The notes under the pieces: generated by a model
The model's database searches: none
Seen by the model: only the letters and a program-made list of their open reading frames with translations
What the model was told of the DNA's origin: nothing
Position numbers and translations under genes: made by a program
Shown: positions 1 through 6,346 of the stretch, one piece after another
How the letters are laid out: each line of letters starts with the position of its first letter
Position numbering within the stretch: position 1 is the stretch's first letter
Assembly: GCA_018239705.1 (NCBI GenBank)
Contig: JAFEGS010000609.1
Coordinates: forward strand, 1-14,180
DNA: 14,180 bases
Source of the DNA: Verrucomicrobiota bacterium
GTDB lineage: Bacteria > Chlamydiota > Chlamydiia > Chlamydiales > FEN-1388
Direction of reading: 5' to 3'

Positions 1-447
1 AAGGTCAGTGACAGCTATACCAAGAGCCGCTTCTGCCTGTTTTAGATTGGCCTTCAAGACGTCTCTGTTTGAAACAGCTGTCTCGAAGTCCTCTCGAGCA
101 ACTACCCCTTCCGCAACAACCAGTTCGCGTCTTTTGACAAGCCTCTCAGCATTCTGCAGGTTGGCTGTGACTGCCAAAACATTGGCCTCAGCTTGACGTA
201 CCGCATCCAAATAGGGCTGTTTGTCGATAGTAGCCATTAATTGATCCGGGCAGACCAGATCACCCTCTTCCCAGGGCATCGAATCCACTCTTCCAAAGAC
301 TCTGAAGCCTAAGTCAACCTGGCGCACGTCCACATTACCATAGAGGACGAGGATATCTTTTGGTGCTTTCTTTACGATAAAGAGATAGATGCCAGCGCAA
401 GCAAACAGGCCGAGAAGCAGATAGAGAATAGGAATAAACTTACGCAC
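1..447 (-). CDS. HlyD/YbhG-type membrane-fusion adaptor, N-terminal part (truncated by window edge)
   Basis: The reading frame is open from a GTG start at 447 to the window edge, giving 149 codons; the C-terminal part lies outside. An AAGGAAGAG ribosome-binding site precedes the GTG by about 7 bases, and the frame has no upstream ATG, which decides this start. Residues 4-22 form one hydrophobic segment (uncleaved signal anchor), followed by LYGNVDVRQVDLGFRVFGRV, close to the start of the YbhG-type HlyD barrel-sandwich domain. A helical coiled-coil hairpin starts near residue 75 (AVRQAEANVLAVTANLQNAE). Family knowledge: these periplasmic adaptors link an inner-membrane ABC or RND exporter to an outer-membrane channel. 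The transporter subunits should lie to the left, outside the window. The gene lies 74 bases downstream of the ATPase gene on the same strand. The family is firm; the transported substrate is unknown. Confidence 0.85.
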   Translation of the reverse strand, partial: MRKFIPILYLLLGLFACAGIYLFIVKKAPKDILVLYGNVDVRQVDLGFRVFGRVDSMPWEEGDLVCPDQLMATIDKQPYLDAVRQAEANVLAVTANLQNAERLVKRRELVVAEGVVAREDFETAVSNRDVLKANLKQAEAALGIAVTDL

Positions 448-478
448 TTGACAACTCTTCCTTTTAACCTTTAAGTTT

Positions 479-497
479 TGCTGTAACTATTACAGCA
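479..497. repeat. Short perfect hairpin, 8-bp stem
   Basis: TGCTGTAA (479-486) and TTACAGCA (490-497) are perfect inverted repeats around a 3-base loop. The hairpin lies between the ATPase stop codon (522) and the adaptor start (447). There is no T-run after it on either strand, so it is a poor rho-independent terminator. It could be a protein-binding site or an mRNA 3'-end structure. Confidence 0.55.
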
Positions 498-500
498 GGC

Positions 501-521
501 AAGACTTGTTTGCTATAAAAA
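501..521. repeat. Direct repeat, copy 1 (21 bp)
   Basis: These 21 bases, AAGACTTGTTTGCTATAAAA plus a final A, recur exactly at 2063-2083. This copy abuts the stop codon of the ATPase gene. Similarity continues past the exact match, to about position 538 here and 2095 in the other copy, if a 5-base indel is allowed (CGTGGA is shared at both far ends). That makes the last codons of the ATPase gene part of the repeat. The two copies bracket the ATPase gene and its upstream palindromes. Confidence 0.8.
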
Positions 522-1943
522 TCATTGCCATGCGTGGATTGTGAGAAGATCCGAAAAATTCACAATGTGTGCAAAGTACTCTTTTTCCAGGAGCTCGTCT
601 GTAACACCATTCACATGCACAAGAACTGGGCGGATCGACATCCCTGAGGGCCTTGCTAATCTAGCAATTTTTTCTTGCATTTCGCACACGACATCAGACC
701 CTAACTCTTTCTTTGAAAACCTAATTTCGCAAACATAGAGAACGTCAAATCTTGTTTGAATAAGGTAATCAATTTGACAGCCTTCTCTGAGCTTAGTTTT
801 GGTCTGGAAATAGGGCCCACTGCTTATGATTTCATTGAGAGGGATTTTCAGGATTTGCTCTAGTTCCGTGTGATGATTGACCACTAGCGATTCAAATTGA
901 ATCCCCATCATGGAAAGCCATCCAGACGGCAATTCTGCACGACCTGTTTGCTCTATCTGCGCTTTTCGAGGAGCAATAAACTTTAAATAAAAACGTGTAT
1001 AGTTATCAGAAATTCGATACCGATAGAGTTCTCCTTTGTTTGGATCGGCAAGCTTCCACTGCCTATAGCGCTGGATAAATCCGGCTTCCTGCAGCTCTTT
1101 GAGGTACTTCACCAGATCTCCTCCTGGCTGCCTGCCAAGAGTACTGCTAAGTTCCTTAAGCGATTTAGCTCCCTCTTTCATAGCATCGAGCAATGCAGCA
1201 TAGACACCAGCCCGTCTGGAAAAAAGAGAGGAAAAGAGCTGAGTAAATTCATTGAATAATAGTCCTCCAGCATCAAAGCAGAGATCACAAATGTTTCTTT
1301 CTGCTGTAAGCCCCGGCTGAATTTCTTCTAAGTACCTCGGAATCCCCCCAATGACCGACAAAACTTTAAAAATTTCATAAGCAGATATTTCTGGAGGAAA
1401 AAATTTTTTGCAGTCGGAAAGTGGGAGCTCATCGAGCTTAAGGCGATACGAAATCCTGCCTACAAATCCTGTACTATTGAGGATATTTTCTTCGATCCAC
1501 ATGGAATTTGACCCTGAAATAACGAGCATCAGCTGCGGATTAGTTTTGTAATGAAGGTCCCAGGCCGTTTTGAGCTTTCCCAAAAATGCGGGATCAGCAG
1601 ATCCCATCCAGGTAATTTCATCTAAAGCAATGAGCACAGGCCCTTTATGACTGTGATTTGCTACATCAAGAAAAAGGTCACTCCAGCTATCTTGACCCAA
1701 ACGAGGAATCCCCTGCTGCTGCATCTGAGTAATAAATTCTTTTCGCTGAATTTCTTCATTGACATGAACCTCTGGGGGCAGTCCAGAGAATATATACGCC
1801 TTTGGAAACTCCCTGGCAAGCTCCTCGATGAGCCGGCTCTTACCAATTCGCCGTCTCCCATGGATTACTATCAAGCTAGCAGTCCGTTTCTTTTTAAACT
1901 GAAGAAGCTTTTCCAGCTCCTTCTTTCGGCCAATGAACTTCAT
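522..1943 (-). CDS. Solitary AAA ATPase fused to a C-terminal PD-(D/E)XK-like (DUF234-type) domain
   Basis: A 473-residue protein of the archaeal-type ATPase family. In order it shows: Walker A GRRRIGKS (29-36); Walker B VLIALDE (103-109); a sensor-like ISGS (142-145); IGGIPRYLEE (198-207); a winged-helix-like region (about 245-300, KELSSTLGRQPGGDLVKYL); and a C-terminal nuclease-like region with E351, QIDYLI (D392) and CEIR (E406-x-R408). Here arginine replaces the usual lysine of ExK. I chose the ATG at 1943 because AAGGGG lies 7 bases upstream. An in-frame ATG at 1964 would add MRKRGGM, but it sits inside a palindrome and has no ribosome-binding site. The gene stands alone, with two palindromes upstream and 21-bp direct repeats on both sides. 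Biochemical function is unknown for most of the family; a mobile, defence or toxin-like role is inference. Confidence 0.85.
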   Translation of the reverse strand: MKFIGRKKELEKLLQFKKKRTASLIVIHGRRRIGKSRLIEELAREFPKAYIFSGLPPEVHVNEEIQRKEFITQMQQQGIPRLGQDSWSDLFLDVANHSHKGPVLIALDEITWMGSADPAFLGKLKTAWDLHYKTNPQLMLVISGSNSMWIEENILNSTGFVGRISYRLKLDELPLSDCKKFFPPEISAYEIFKVLSVIGGIPRYLEEIQPGLTAERNICDLCFDAGGLLFNEFTQLFSSLFSRRAGVYAALLDAMKEGAKSLKELSSTLGRQPGGDLVKYLKELQEAGFIQRYRQWKLADPNKGELYRYRISDNYTRFYLKFIAPRKAQIEQTGRAELPSGWLSMMGIQFESLVVNHHTELEQILKIPLNEIISSGPYFQTKTKLREGCQIDYLIQTRFDVLYVCEIRFSKKELGSDVVCEMQEKIARLARPSGMSIRPVLVHVNGVTDELLEKEYFAHIVNFSDLLTIHAWQ

Positions 1944-1957
1944 CATCCCACCCCTTT

Positions 1958-1994
1958 TTCTCATAAAAATACCATTTTTTCATTTTTATGAGAA
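1958..1994. promoter_or_regulatory. Perfect 13-bp inverted repeat immediately before the ATPase gene (proximal palindrome)
   Basis: Arms TTCTCATAAAAAT (1958-1970) and ATTTTTATGAGAA (1982-1994) are perfect complements around an 11-base spacer. The left arm ends 14 bases from the chosen ATG at 1943 and contains the rejected ATG at 1964. The core CATAAAAAT/ATTTTTATG nearly repeats in a second palindrome 54 bases further upstream. This suggests a repressor operator, or an mRNA hairpin that occludes translation. Confidence 0.7.
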
Positions 1995-2013
1995 TAATAA
2001 CATGAACTTATGA

Positions 2014-2046
2014 CGCATAAAATCATGAAAATTGCAATTTTATGCG
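2014..2046. promoter_or_regulatory. Perfect 10-bp inverted repeat, distal palindrome of the ATPase gene
   Basis: CGCATAAAAT (2014-2023) and ATTTTATGCG (2037-2046) are perfect complements with a 13-base spacer. The core CATAAAAT/ATTTTATG matches the proximal palindrome (1958-1994) apart from one A/T pair. Centre-to-centre distance is 54 bp, about five helical turns, as expected for two binding sites on the same DNA face. No T-run follows on the minus strand, which argues against a terminator. Confidence 0.65.
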
Positions 2047-2062
2047 CCGCTCGAAGACTGGG

Positions 2063-2083
2063 AAGACTTGTTTGCTATAAAAA
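2063..2083. repeat. Direct repeat, copy 2 (21 bp)
   Basis: This is an exact copy of 501-521, 1,562 bases away. It lies between the phosphatase stop codon and the distal palindrome of the ATPase gene. Read on the minus strand it supplies TTTTTATAG shortly after a hairpin at the phosphatase stop (2096-2117). An extended match on the higher-coordinate side (CATTTCGTGGA, 2085-2095) recurs at 3845-3855. Confidence 0.8.
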
Positions 2084-2095
2084 CCATTTCGTGGA

Positions 2096-2117
2096 GAGAG
2101 GGATTAAGCTCCCTCTC
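2096..2117 (-). terminator. Weak terminator-like hairpin across the phosphatase stop codon
   Basis: GAGAGGGA (2096-2103) and TCCCTCTC (2110-2117) form a perfect 8-bp GC-rich stem with a 6-base loop containing the TAA stop (2104-2106). On the minus strand a run of five T (2079-2083, inside direct repeat copy 2) follows after 12 bases. That gap is longer than in a canonical intrinsic terminator, so the call is tentative. Confidence 0.4.
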
Positions 2118-3714
2118 CTTTCAAAAACTTTATGGGTAACTGATAGGCAAATGTATATTGGGTAAGATTTTGCATCATGGAAAGGCTTCGCCCTTTCAAG
2201 GGATCTCGAAGATCATTAATGCACTGTTTTATATCAAGAGGCAGTCCTGCCTTCAAACGCATTATCTGGTCATAAAGTACCATAAACAGGCCCGTTCTCC
2301 CGACCCCTGCTCTACAGTGAACCACAATAGGTGTTTTGCCCTGGTCTTGGGACTGTGCTACCATGTCGATGAGGCGCATAGCGCAGTTTGCAACCGGAAT
2401 GTGGCCATCGGGCCAGCTCATATACTGAAAATGGCTAAGCTCGTGCTGCTGATCGCCTTGTGTAATGACCAGCTTTCGATGCTTGATGCCATGCTCTTCG
2501 CGCTGCTCTTCAAGCTTCCAATCCGGCTTGGATACGACTGTGATGGGCTCTTGCAGCTCAACGGTAATATCGCCAAATACCAGTTTGGAGCCTATCTCAT
2601 CTGGGCAGTACCGGATAACTTCGCGCACATCATCAAAGCAGTCATTGAGACTGACAATGCTCCTCGAGTTTTGGTCTATAACCATTTGCCAGAAGTCCTG
2701 TACCGTATTGGCAAGAGGCGCTTGAGTGGCGATAAATGCGCTATCCATCAAGTCAACGCGGTTCGCATTGAGAAAGCTGCCGCTGCGTACAGGCACCAAT
2801 GTGGCATCAAAAATGCTGACGCTGTCAAACCCATTGAGCTTTTTATTCTCTTCTTTTTTGCAAATACTGGACATCTCTTCATAGTCTTTGCGCAGGAGCG
2901 GATCTCTCTTGATAGCCTCTCGATTGTCCATTGCTTTGCATTCAGCCTCTATATCTATCTCAGTAAGCAGCTGAAGCGGGTAGAGGTAGGCTTCGGTGCG
3001 AGGGTATTTTTTGCAGTACGCTGCTAGTAAGAGCGCAGGAGAGCCGCCAAAGTAGGCGTCGTCGATCTTCTCAAATAGCTCGGAGCTCAAGCAGCTGTGA
3101 GCAGCTTCGGCGCGAGTATGAATTTCCGAAAGTTTATCGAGCTTATGCCACTCTCTGAGTACTCTCTTTTCATCATCTCTTAAGGTGATGAGGCCATGGA
3201 CTGATCGTCTGATATCATCGCTCTGTTTATCGCTTGCAATTTTGCTGAATAGCTTAGTCGCTTCATCTACTTCCTGAGGACTATTTGCGTCAAAGAGCGC
3301 TTGAATGTTTTTGAGAAGAGCGCTCTGAACGCTACGAAGCTCAGCCACTTGCCTCTCTTGCGGGGCTTTTGGGGTATGTGATTTCTCTGCAAGAAGATTA
3401 GGGAGTTGCTTTTGAATTTTGCTGATAGCAACAAGCCTATCATAATCGTCCATGTCCCAGCCATCAAGCTTCCTAAAGGCCACTTTCCCAAAATCGCGAT
3501 GCTTTCTCTCTGGTGTTATGCGCTCATTCTCATTTTCAATATGATATACTTGGCCATGAAGTTTATTGATAATGGTTCGTGGAACGTTTTCATCTAGATA
3601 CGCGATCGCTTGCGGCAGATCATTCTTTTTTATAAGGGATGCAACTTGTGATAAATGGTTGTGGACCTGTGTAACACGGCCATTATTAGTGCTAACAGCA
3701 TTAGGTGAATGCAT
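2104..3714 (-). CDS. Eukaryote-type (classical) protein tyrosine phosphatase with a long N-terminal extension; candidate secreted effector
   Basis: A 536-residue protein. The C-terminal part (about 285-530) is a classical tyrosine phosphatase domain: TQAPLANTVQDFWQMVIDQ (330-348); WPD loop (W434-P435-D436) with catalytic acid D436; P-loop HCRAGVGRTG (466-475) with nucleophile C467 and R473; and Q-loop residues Q515 and Q519. The phosphotyrosine-loop motif, usually NRYxD, reads NGFDS, so phenylalanine F296 replaces the usual tyrosine. Residues 1-280 are mostly helical and charged, with no membrane segment and no domain I recognise. Start: GGAG lies 8-9 bases before the ATG. Known relatives include Yersinia YopH and host enzymes. 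Activity on host phosphotyrosine proteins after type III secretion is inference; no secretion signal is readable by eye. The IQM-like gene lies 129 bases upstream on the same strand. Confidence 0.88.
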   Translation of the reverse strand: MHSPNAVSTNNGRVTQVHNHLSQVASLIKKNDLPQAIAYLDENVPRTIINKLHGQVYHIENENERITPERKHRDFGKVAFRKLDGWDMDDYDRLVAISKIQKQLPNLLAEKSHTPKAPQERQVAELRSVQSALLKNIQALFDANSPQEVDEATKLFSKIASDKQSDDIRRSVHGLITLRDDEKRVLREWHKLDKLSEIHTRAEAAHSCLSSELFEKIDDAYFGGSPALLLAAYCKKYPRTEAYLYPLQLLTEIDIEAECKAMDNREAIKRDPLLRKDYEEMSSICKKEENKKLNGFDSVSIFDATLVPVRSGSFLNANRVDLMDSAFIATQAPLANTVQDFWQMVIDQNSRSIVSLNDCFDDVREVIRYCPDEIGSKLVFGDITVELQEPITVVSKPDWKLEEQREEHGIKHRKLVITQGDQQHELSHFQYMSWPDGHIPVANCAMRLIDMVAQSQDQGKTPIVVHCRAGVGRTGLFMVLYDQIMRLKAGLPLDIKQCINDLRDPLKGRSLSMMQNLTQYTFAYQLPIKFLKGEGA

Positions 3715-3843
3715 TTCATATCTCCATTATTAAAAAAATAAAAAGATAGTTTAATATTTAGCGGAGATTAAAATCAAAACAATTGTAAGCTCGCAATATG
3801 ATCGTGCTTCTTAGTTAGAACAGGAAAGAAGTCGCATAGGGCA

Positions 3844-4788
3844 TCATTTCGTGGAATGAAATGGGACGATTCTCAGTTTTTCAGCTTCTGCTCCCAGGTT
3901 TTCCTCAAGACTCAAAAATTGACGCAGGAGCTCGCCATGCTGCTTTGTAGGCTTGTAATGGCCGCTTTCAAGAATCACTGTCACCATTTTACCATCTTTG
4001 ATGCGAAAGTTACCGGCACACTGCACAGGATCGCCTGAAAAGAATGTAGTATGGTGAAAACTGCCCTTTTTCTTAATCCCTGCAAGGAGCATCTGCCCAT
4101 CTGCACTAAGTGCAAAAATGTACTTACCCTCTTTTGCAGCCTTTTTGCCAATTTTTACTTTCCCATCAGCAAAGGTAACGAGGCATTTTTTCTGCTCTTT
4201 TGGCCCAAGATAGTGCAGGCGGCTCACCCAAAAATCACGTTTGTCGTCGTCACATACCTGTGTAGCAATGTACTCCTCAAGCGAAATTTCCAGCTTACTG
4301 GCTACCCATTCATCATAGATTCTGAGCGATATAGCTGCCTGAGAATAGGGATGCAGCATCTCTCCCTCTTTTGCACGAGGGTTTATAATTTTGGCACTTA
4401 TGCCAGCTATTTCAAGGCAATGGCTACTTCCTGCAAGGCAAATAGGATAGGTGGATAGAAGTTTTTCCCTAATGGCTTTTAGCTCACGAGATGAGGCCTT
4501 AGCAGAGGGTCTTATATGAAGCTCACATAATAGGGCGTTTGCAAATTCGAGTGTTCTGACGGTATCACTGCCTGACTGCAGGAGCTGCTCTGAGAGAAAT
4601 TCTTTGAGCGAGCTCTCTTTTACTTGCTTAATCGCCTCTCTCCAAGATTCGGGAGAGTCTGTGAAAATCTTCTCTACATTGACAGCTGCTACTGGTGTAG
4701 AGCCGGCAGACGAGCAAACGAACAGGTAGAGAGCGATCGCTACAGATACCAGTCCAAAACCATATAAAAAATTACGGGAGCGTTTCAT
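3844..4788 (-). CDS. Membrane-anchored or exported protein with an IQM-like C-terminal domain
   Basis: A 314-residue protein. It starts MKRSRNFLYG and is followed by a hydrophobic segment (about 8-28, ending CSSAGS), so it is exported or anchored through its N-terminus. The middle (40-185) is helical and unrecognised. Residues about 186-300 resemble the conserved core of plant and fungal IQM (IQ-motif) proteins: a tryptophan/tyrosine-rich start (FWVSRLHYLGPKEQ), YIFALSADGQMLLAGIKKKG (223-242), FHHTTFFSGDPVQCAGNF (244-261), KDGKM and SGHYKP (275-280). I compared these from memory with the plant pattern KKKGTFQHSSFLAGG and SGHYxP. No calmodulin-binding IQ motif is evident. The biochemical role of the domain is not established to my knowledge. 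There is no clear ribosome-binding site. The terminator of the helicase gene lies just upstream, so it probably has its own promoter. A host-directed role is inference. Confidence 0.7.
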   Translation of the reverse strand: MKRSRNFLYGFGLVSVAIALYLFVCSSAGSTPVAAVNVEKIFTDSPESWREAIKQVKESSLKEFLSEQLLQSGSDTVRTLEFANALLCELHIRPSAKASSRELKAIREKLLSTYPICLAGSSHCLEIAGISAKIINPRAKEGEMLHPYSQAAISLRIYDEWVASKLEISLEEYIATQVCDDDKRDFWVSRLHYLGPKEQKKCLVTFADGKVKIGKKAAKEGKYIFALSADGQMLLAGIKKKGSFHHTTFFSGDPVQCAGNFRIKDGKMVTVILESGHYKPTKQHGELLRQFLSLEENLGAEAEKLRIVPFHSTK

Positions 4789-4801
4789 GATACATAAGTG
4801 T

Positions 4802-4837
4802 AAAAAAAGAACACCGGGTTATGACAGCCCAGTGTTC
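4802..4837 (-). terminator. Rho-independent terminator of the DEAD-box helicase gene
   Basis: Read on the minus strand, GAACAC (from 4837), a one-base mismatch, then GGG pair with CCC and GTGTTC. The loop is about 9 bases, and seven T follow directly (4802-4808 are A on the plus strand). It begins 16 bases past the helicase stop codon. This separates the helicase from the IQM-like gene, which starts at 4788. Confidence 0.85.
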
Positions 4838-4852
4838 ATTTAAATTAAAATT

Positions 4853-6064
4853 TTATCTAGCAAATCGTCTTTTTGGTCTGCTATATCTTCGTGTTGGAAT
4901 AGATGCTTTTGTAAATCTATCTGCAAACTTTGGCTCGAATCCTGGGATCAGATGAGAGGTGATCTTCTGCCCGGTGAATCGTTCGATCTGTCCTACAATC
5001 CCCATATCTTTTGCAGCTGCAAATGAGAGGGCAATTCCACTACTTCCTGCACGGCCTGTTCTTCCGATGCGGTGAACATAGTCCTCTACGTTCATTGGCA
5101 GATCGAAGTTAATGACGTGTGAGATGGTCTGTACATCAATTCCGCGCGCTGCTACATCCGTTGCAACGAGAATGCGGATCTTGCCCTGGCGAAGCTTCGT
5201 GATTGTACGAGTCCTCTGGTGCTGCCTCATATCGCCGTGCAGCGCTGCTGCATTGTGGCCCTGCTGAATGAGCTTATCAACGAGGACATCTGCCTGCGAT
5301 TTTGTCGAGGTAAATACAACAGCCTGGTTCATCCCCTCATCGTTCAGAAGATGATCTAGAAGGCGGTATTTGTGGTCTAAGTTGTCTACATTGTGAAGGC
5401 GCTGCTCAATATTTTCATGCTTGGCAGTCTGAGGAGCAATGGTAATCGTAACAGGGTTATTCAATAATGCTTTTGAAAGACCGAGCACATTCCCTTTCAG
5501 CGTCGCTGAAAACATCAGTGTCTGACGGTTTTTAGGCGTCTGTGCTGCAATATCATGCACATCGTCAACAAATCCCATGTCGAGCATGCGGTCTGCTTCG
5601 TCGAGAATGAGTAGCTCGAGTCGATCAAAGCTGATGCGTCCACGCTCAATATGGTCGATCAGACGACCAGGTGTTGCTACAAGAATCTCATAATGGCTAG
5701 AAAGCTGCTTATTCTGGACCGGATAGGGAGCACCACCGTAGATGCAGACAGTCTTAACCATCTTTAAATGCTTACTATACTTTGCAGCTTCGTGAGCTAC
5801 TTGCATAGCGAGCTCCCGAGTTGGCACAAGAATAAGTATACGTGGGCCTCGAGCTTTTACCTGAGATGGTTTTGAAATTTTTTGTAGCGATGGGAGCATA
5901 AATGCTGCTGTTTTCCCGGTTCCTGTTTGCGCAGAAGCGAGCATATCTTTTCCTTCCAGAATTACAGGAATAGCCTGTTGCTGGATAGGAGTTGGGTCTG
6001 TGTACCCTGATTCTACAATAGCCTGTAGTAGTTCCGGGTTTTCAAGAAGTTCGTTAAAATCCAT
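4853..6064 (-). CDS. rhlE: ATP-dependent RNA helicase, DEAD-box, RhlE type
   Basis: A 403-residue cytoplasmic RNA helicase with the full motif set: Q motif GYTDPTPIQQQ (20-30); motif I AQTGTGKT (45-52); Ia PTREL (81-85); Ib TPGR (131-134); II DEAD (155-158); III SAT (186-188); IV VVFTSTK (249-255); V ATDVAARGID (301-310); VI HRIGRTGRAG (331-340). It ends with a short basic tail rich in R and K (391-403), shorter than in many proteobacterial RhlE proteins. Family role: ATP-driven unwinding of short RNA duplexes in ribosome assembly and RNA turnover, often cold-related. The start ATG (6064) has no good ribosome-binding site, but MDFNELLENPELLQAI matches the family N-terminus. It is transcribed alone, divergently from msrAB. 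Confidence 0.95.
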   Translation of the reverse strand: MDFNELLENPELLQAIVESGYTDPTPIQQQAIPVILEGKDMLASAQTGTGKTAAFMLPSLQKISKPSQVKARGPRILILVPTRELAMQVAHEAAKYSKHLKMVKTVCIYGGAPYPVQNKQLSSHYEILVATPGRLIDHIERGRISFDRLELLILDEADRMLDMGFVDDVHDIAAQTPKNRQTLMFSATLKGNVLGLSKALLNNPVTITIAPQTAKHENIEQRLHNVDNLDHKYRLLDHLLNDEGMNQAVVFTSTKSQADVLVDKLIQQGHNAAALHGDMRQHQRTRTITKLRQGKIRILVATDVAARGIDVQTISHVINFDLPMNVEDYVHRIGRTGRAGSSGIALSFAAAKDMGIVGQIERFTGQKITSHLIPGFEPKFADRFTKASIPTRRYSRPKRRFAR

Positions 6065-6120
6065 AATCTATATTTACTTTTTGTTGTCTTTTGGTTTTAA
6101 AAATGGCGATTGTAACAGAT

Positions 6121-6137
6121 ATCTTTTATAAAAAGAT
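6121..6137. repeat. Short AT-rich palindrome in the helicase/msrAB divergent spacer
   Basis: ATCTTTT (6121-6127) and AAAAGAT (6131-6137) are perfect complements around ATA. It lies 57 bases upstream of the helicase start. It could be an operator or chance in AT-rich DNA. Confidence 0.35.
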
Positions 6138-6173
6138 AGAGTTAAAAGAATATGGTCGAGATAACACGCACTA

Positions 6174-6203
6174 CCTAGATTCCACTATTCAGCTGAATCT
6201 AGG
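6174..6203. repeat. 9-bp inverted repeat with a nested 12-bp palindrome
   Basis: CCTAGATTC (6174-6182) and GAATCTAGG (6195-6203) are perfect complements. Inside and overlapping the right arm, ATTCAGCTGAAT (6187-6198) is a separate perfect palindrome. The two pairings are mutually exclusive. No T-run follows on either strand, so a terminator is unlikely. The element sits in the 282-base spacer between two divergent genes and may be a regulator-binding site. I see no other gene or RNA in this spacer. Confidence 0.45.
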
Positions 6204-6298
6204 CTCATAAATGAAAGCCAAAGAGCATACAAAAAGCTCAGATGATTCAACAATCACCAGTCAGCATATCAAATAAATTAGAATCTGTCAAACTCTGA

Positions 6299-6327
6299 TT
6301 GCAATCCAAGTGCAGATCGGTTATAAA
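6299..6327 (+). promoter_or_regulatory. Sigma70-type promoter of msrAB
   Basis: TTGCAA (6299-6304), a 17-base spacer, then TATAAA (6322-6327). Each hexamer is within one or two bases of consensus. The expected transcript start near 6334 leaves a short leader carrying GGAGGG (6338-6343), 3 bases before the ATG at 6347. The TTG of the -35 box opens the longer reading frame but is not a translation start. Confidence 0.6.
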
Positions 6328-6346
6328 AAAATTTATCGGAGGGATC

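Noticed and set aside
1944..1964. Start of the first ATPase at the ATG at 1964
   Set aside because: It lacks a ribosome-binding site and sits in a palindrome. AAGGGG is well spaced for the ATG at 1943, and MKFIGRKKEL is the family start.
501..2083. Insertion sequence bounded by the 21-bp repeats
   Set aside because: There is no transposase and no terminal inverted repeat at the edges. The unit carries only the ATPase-nuclease gene, so calling it an IS is not supported; it is reported as a repeat-flanked unit instead.
2158..3027. Long open frame (289 codons) on the plus strand
   Set aside because: It lies wholly antisense to the tyrosine phosphatase, whose motifs are unmistakable, and its translation shows no family features.
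3602..4741. GCGATCGC octamers at 3602-3609 and 4734-4741, like the cyanobacterial HIP1 repeat
   Set aside because: There are only two copies in 14 kb, both inside coding sequence, and no other cyanobacterial signs. They are explained by codon use and chance.
6299..6346. N-terminal extension of MsrB-MsrA from a TTG at 6299
   Set aside because: The TTG is the -35 box of a good promoter, and the ATG at 6347 has GGAGGG just upstream followed by a typical hydrophobic anchor.
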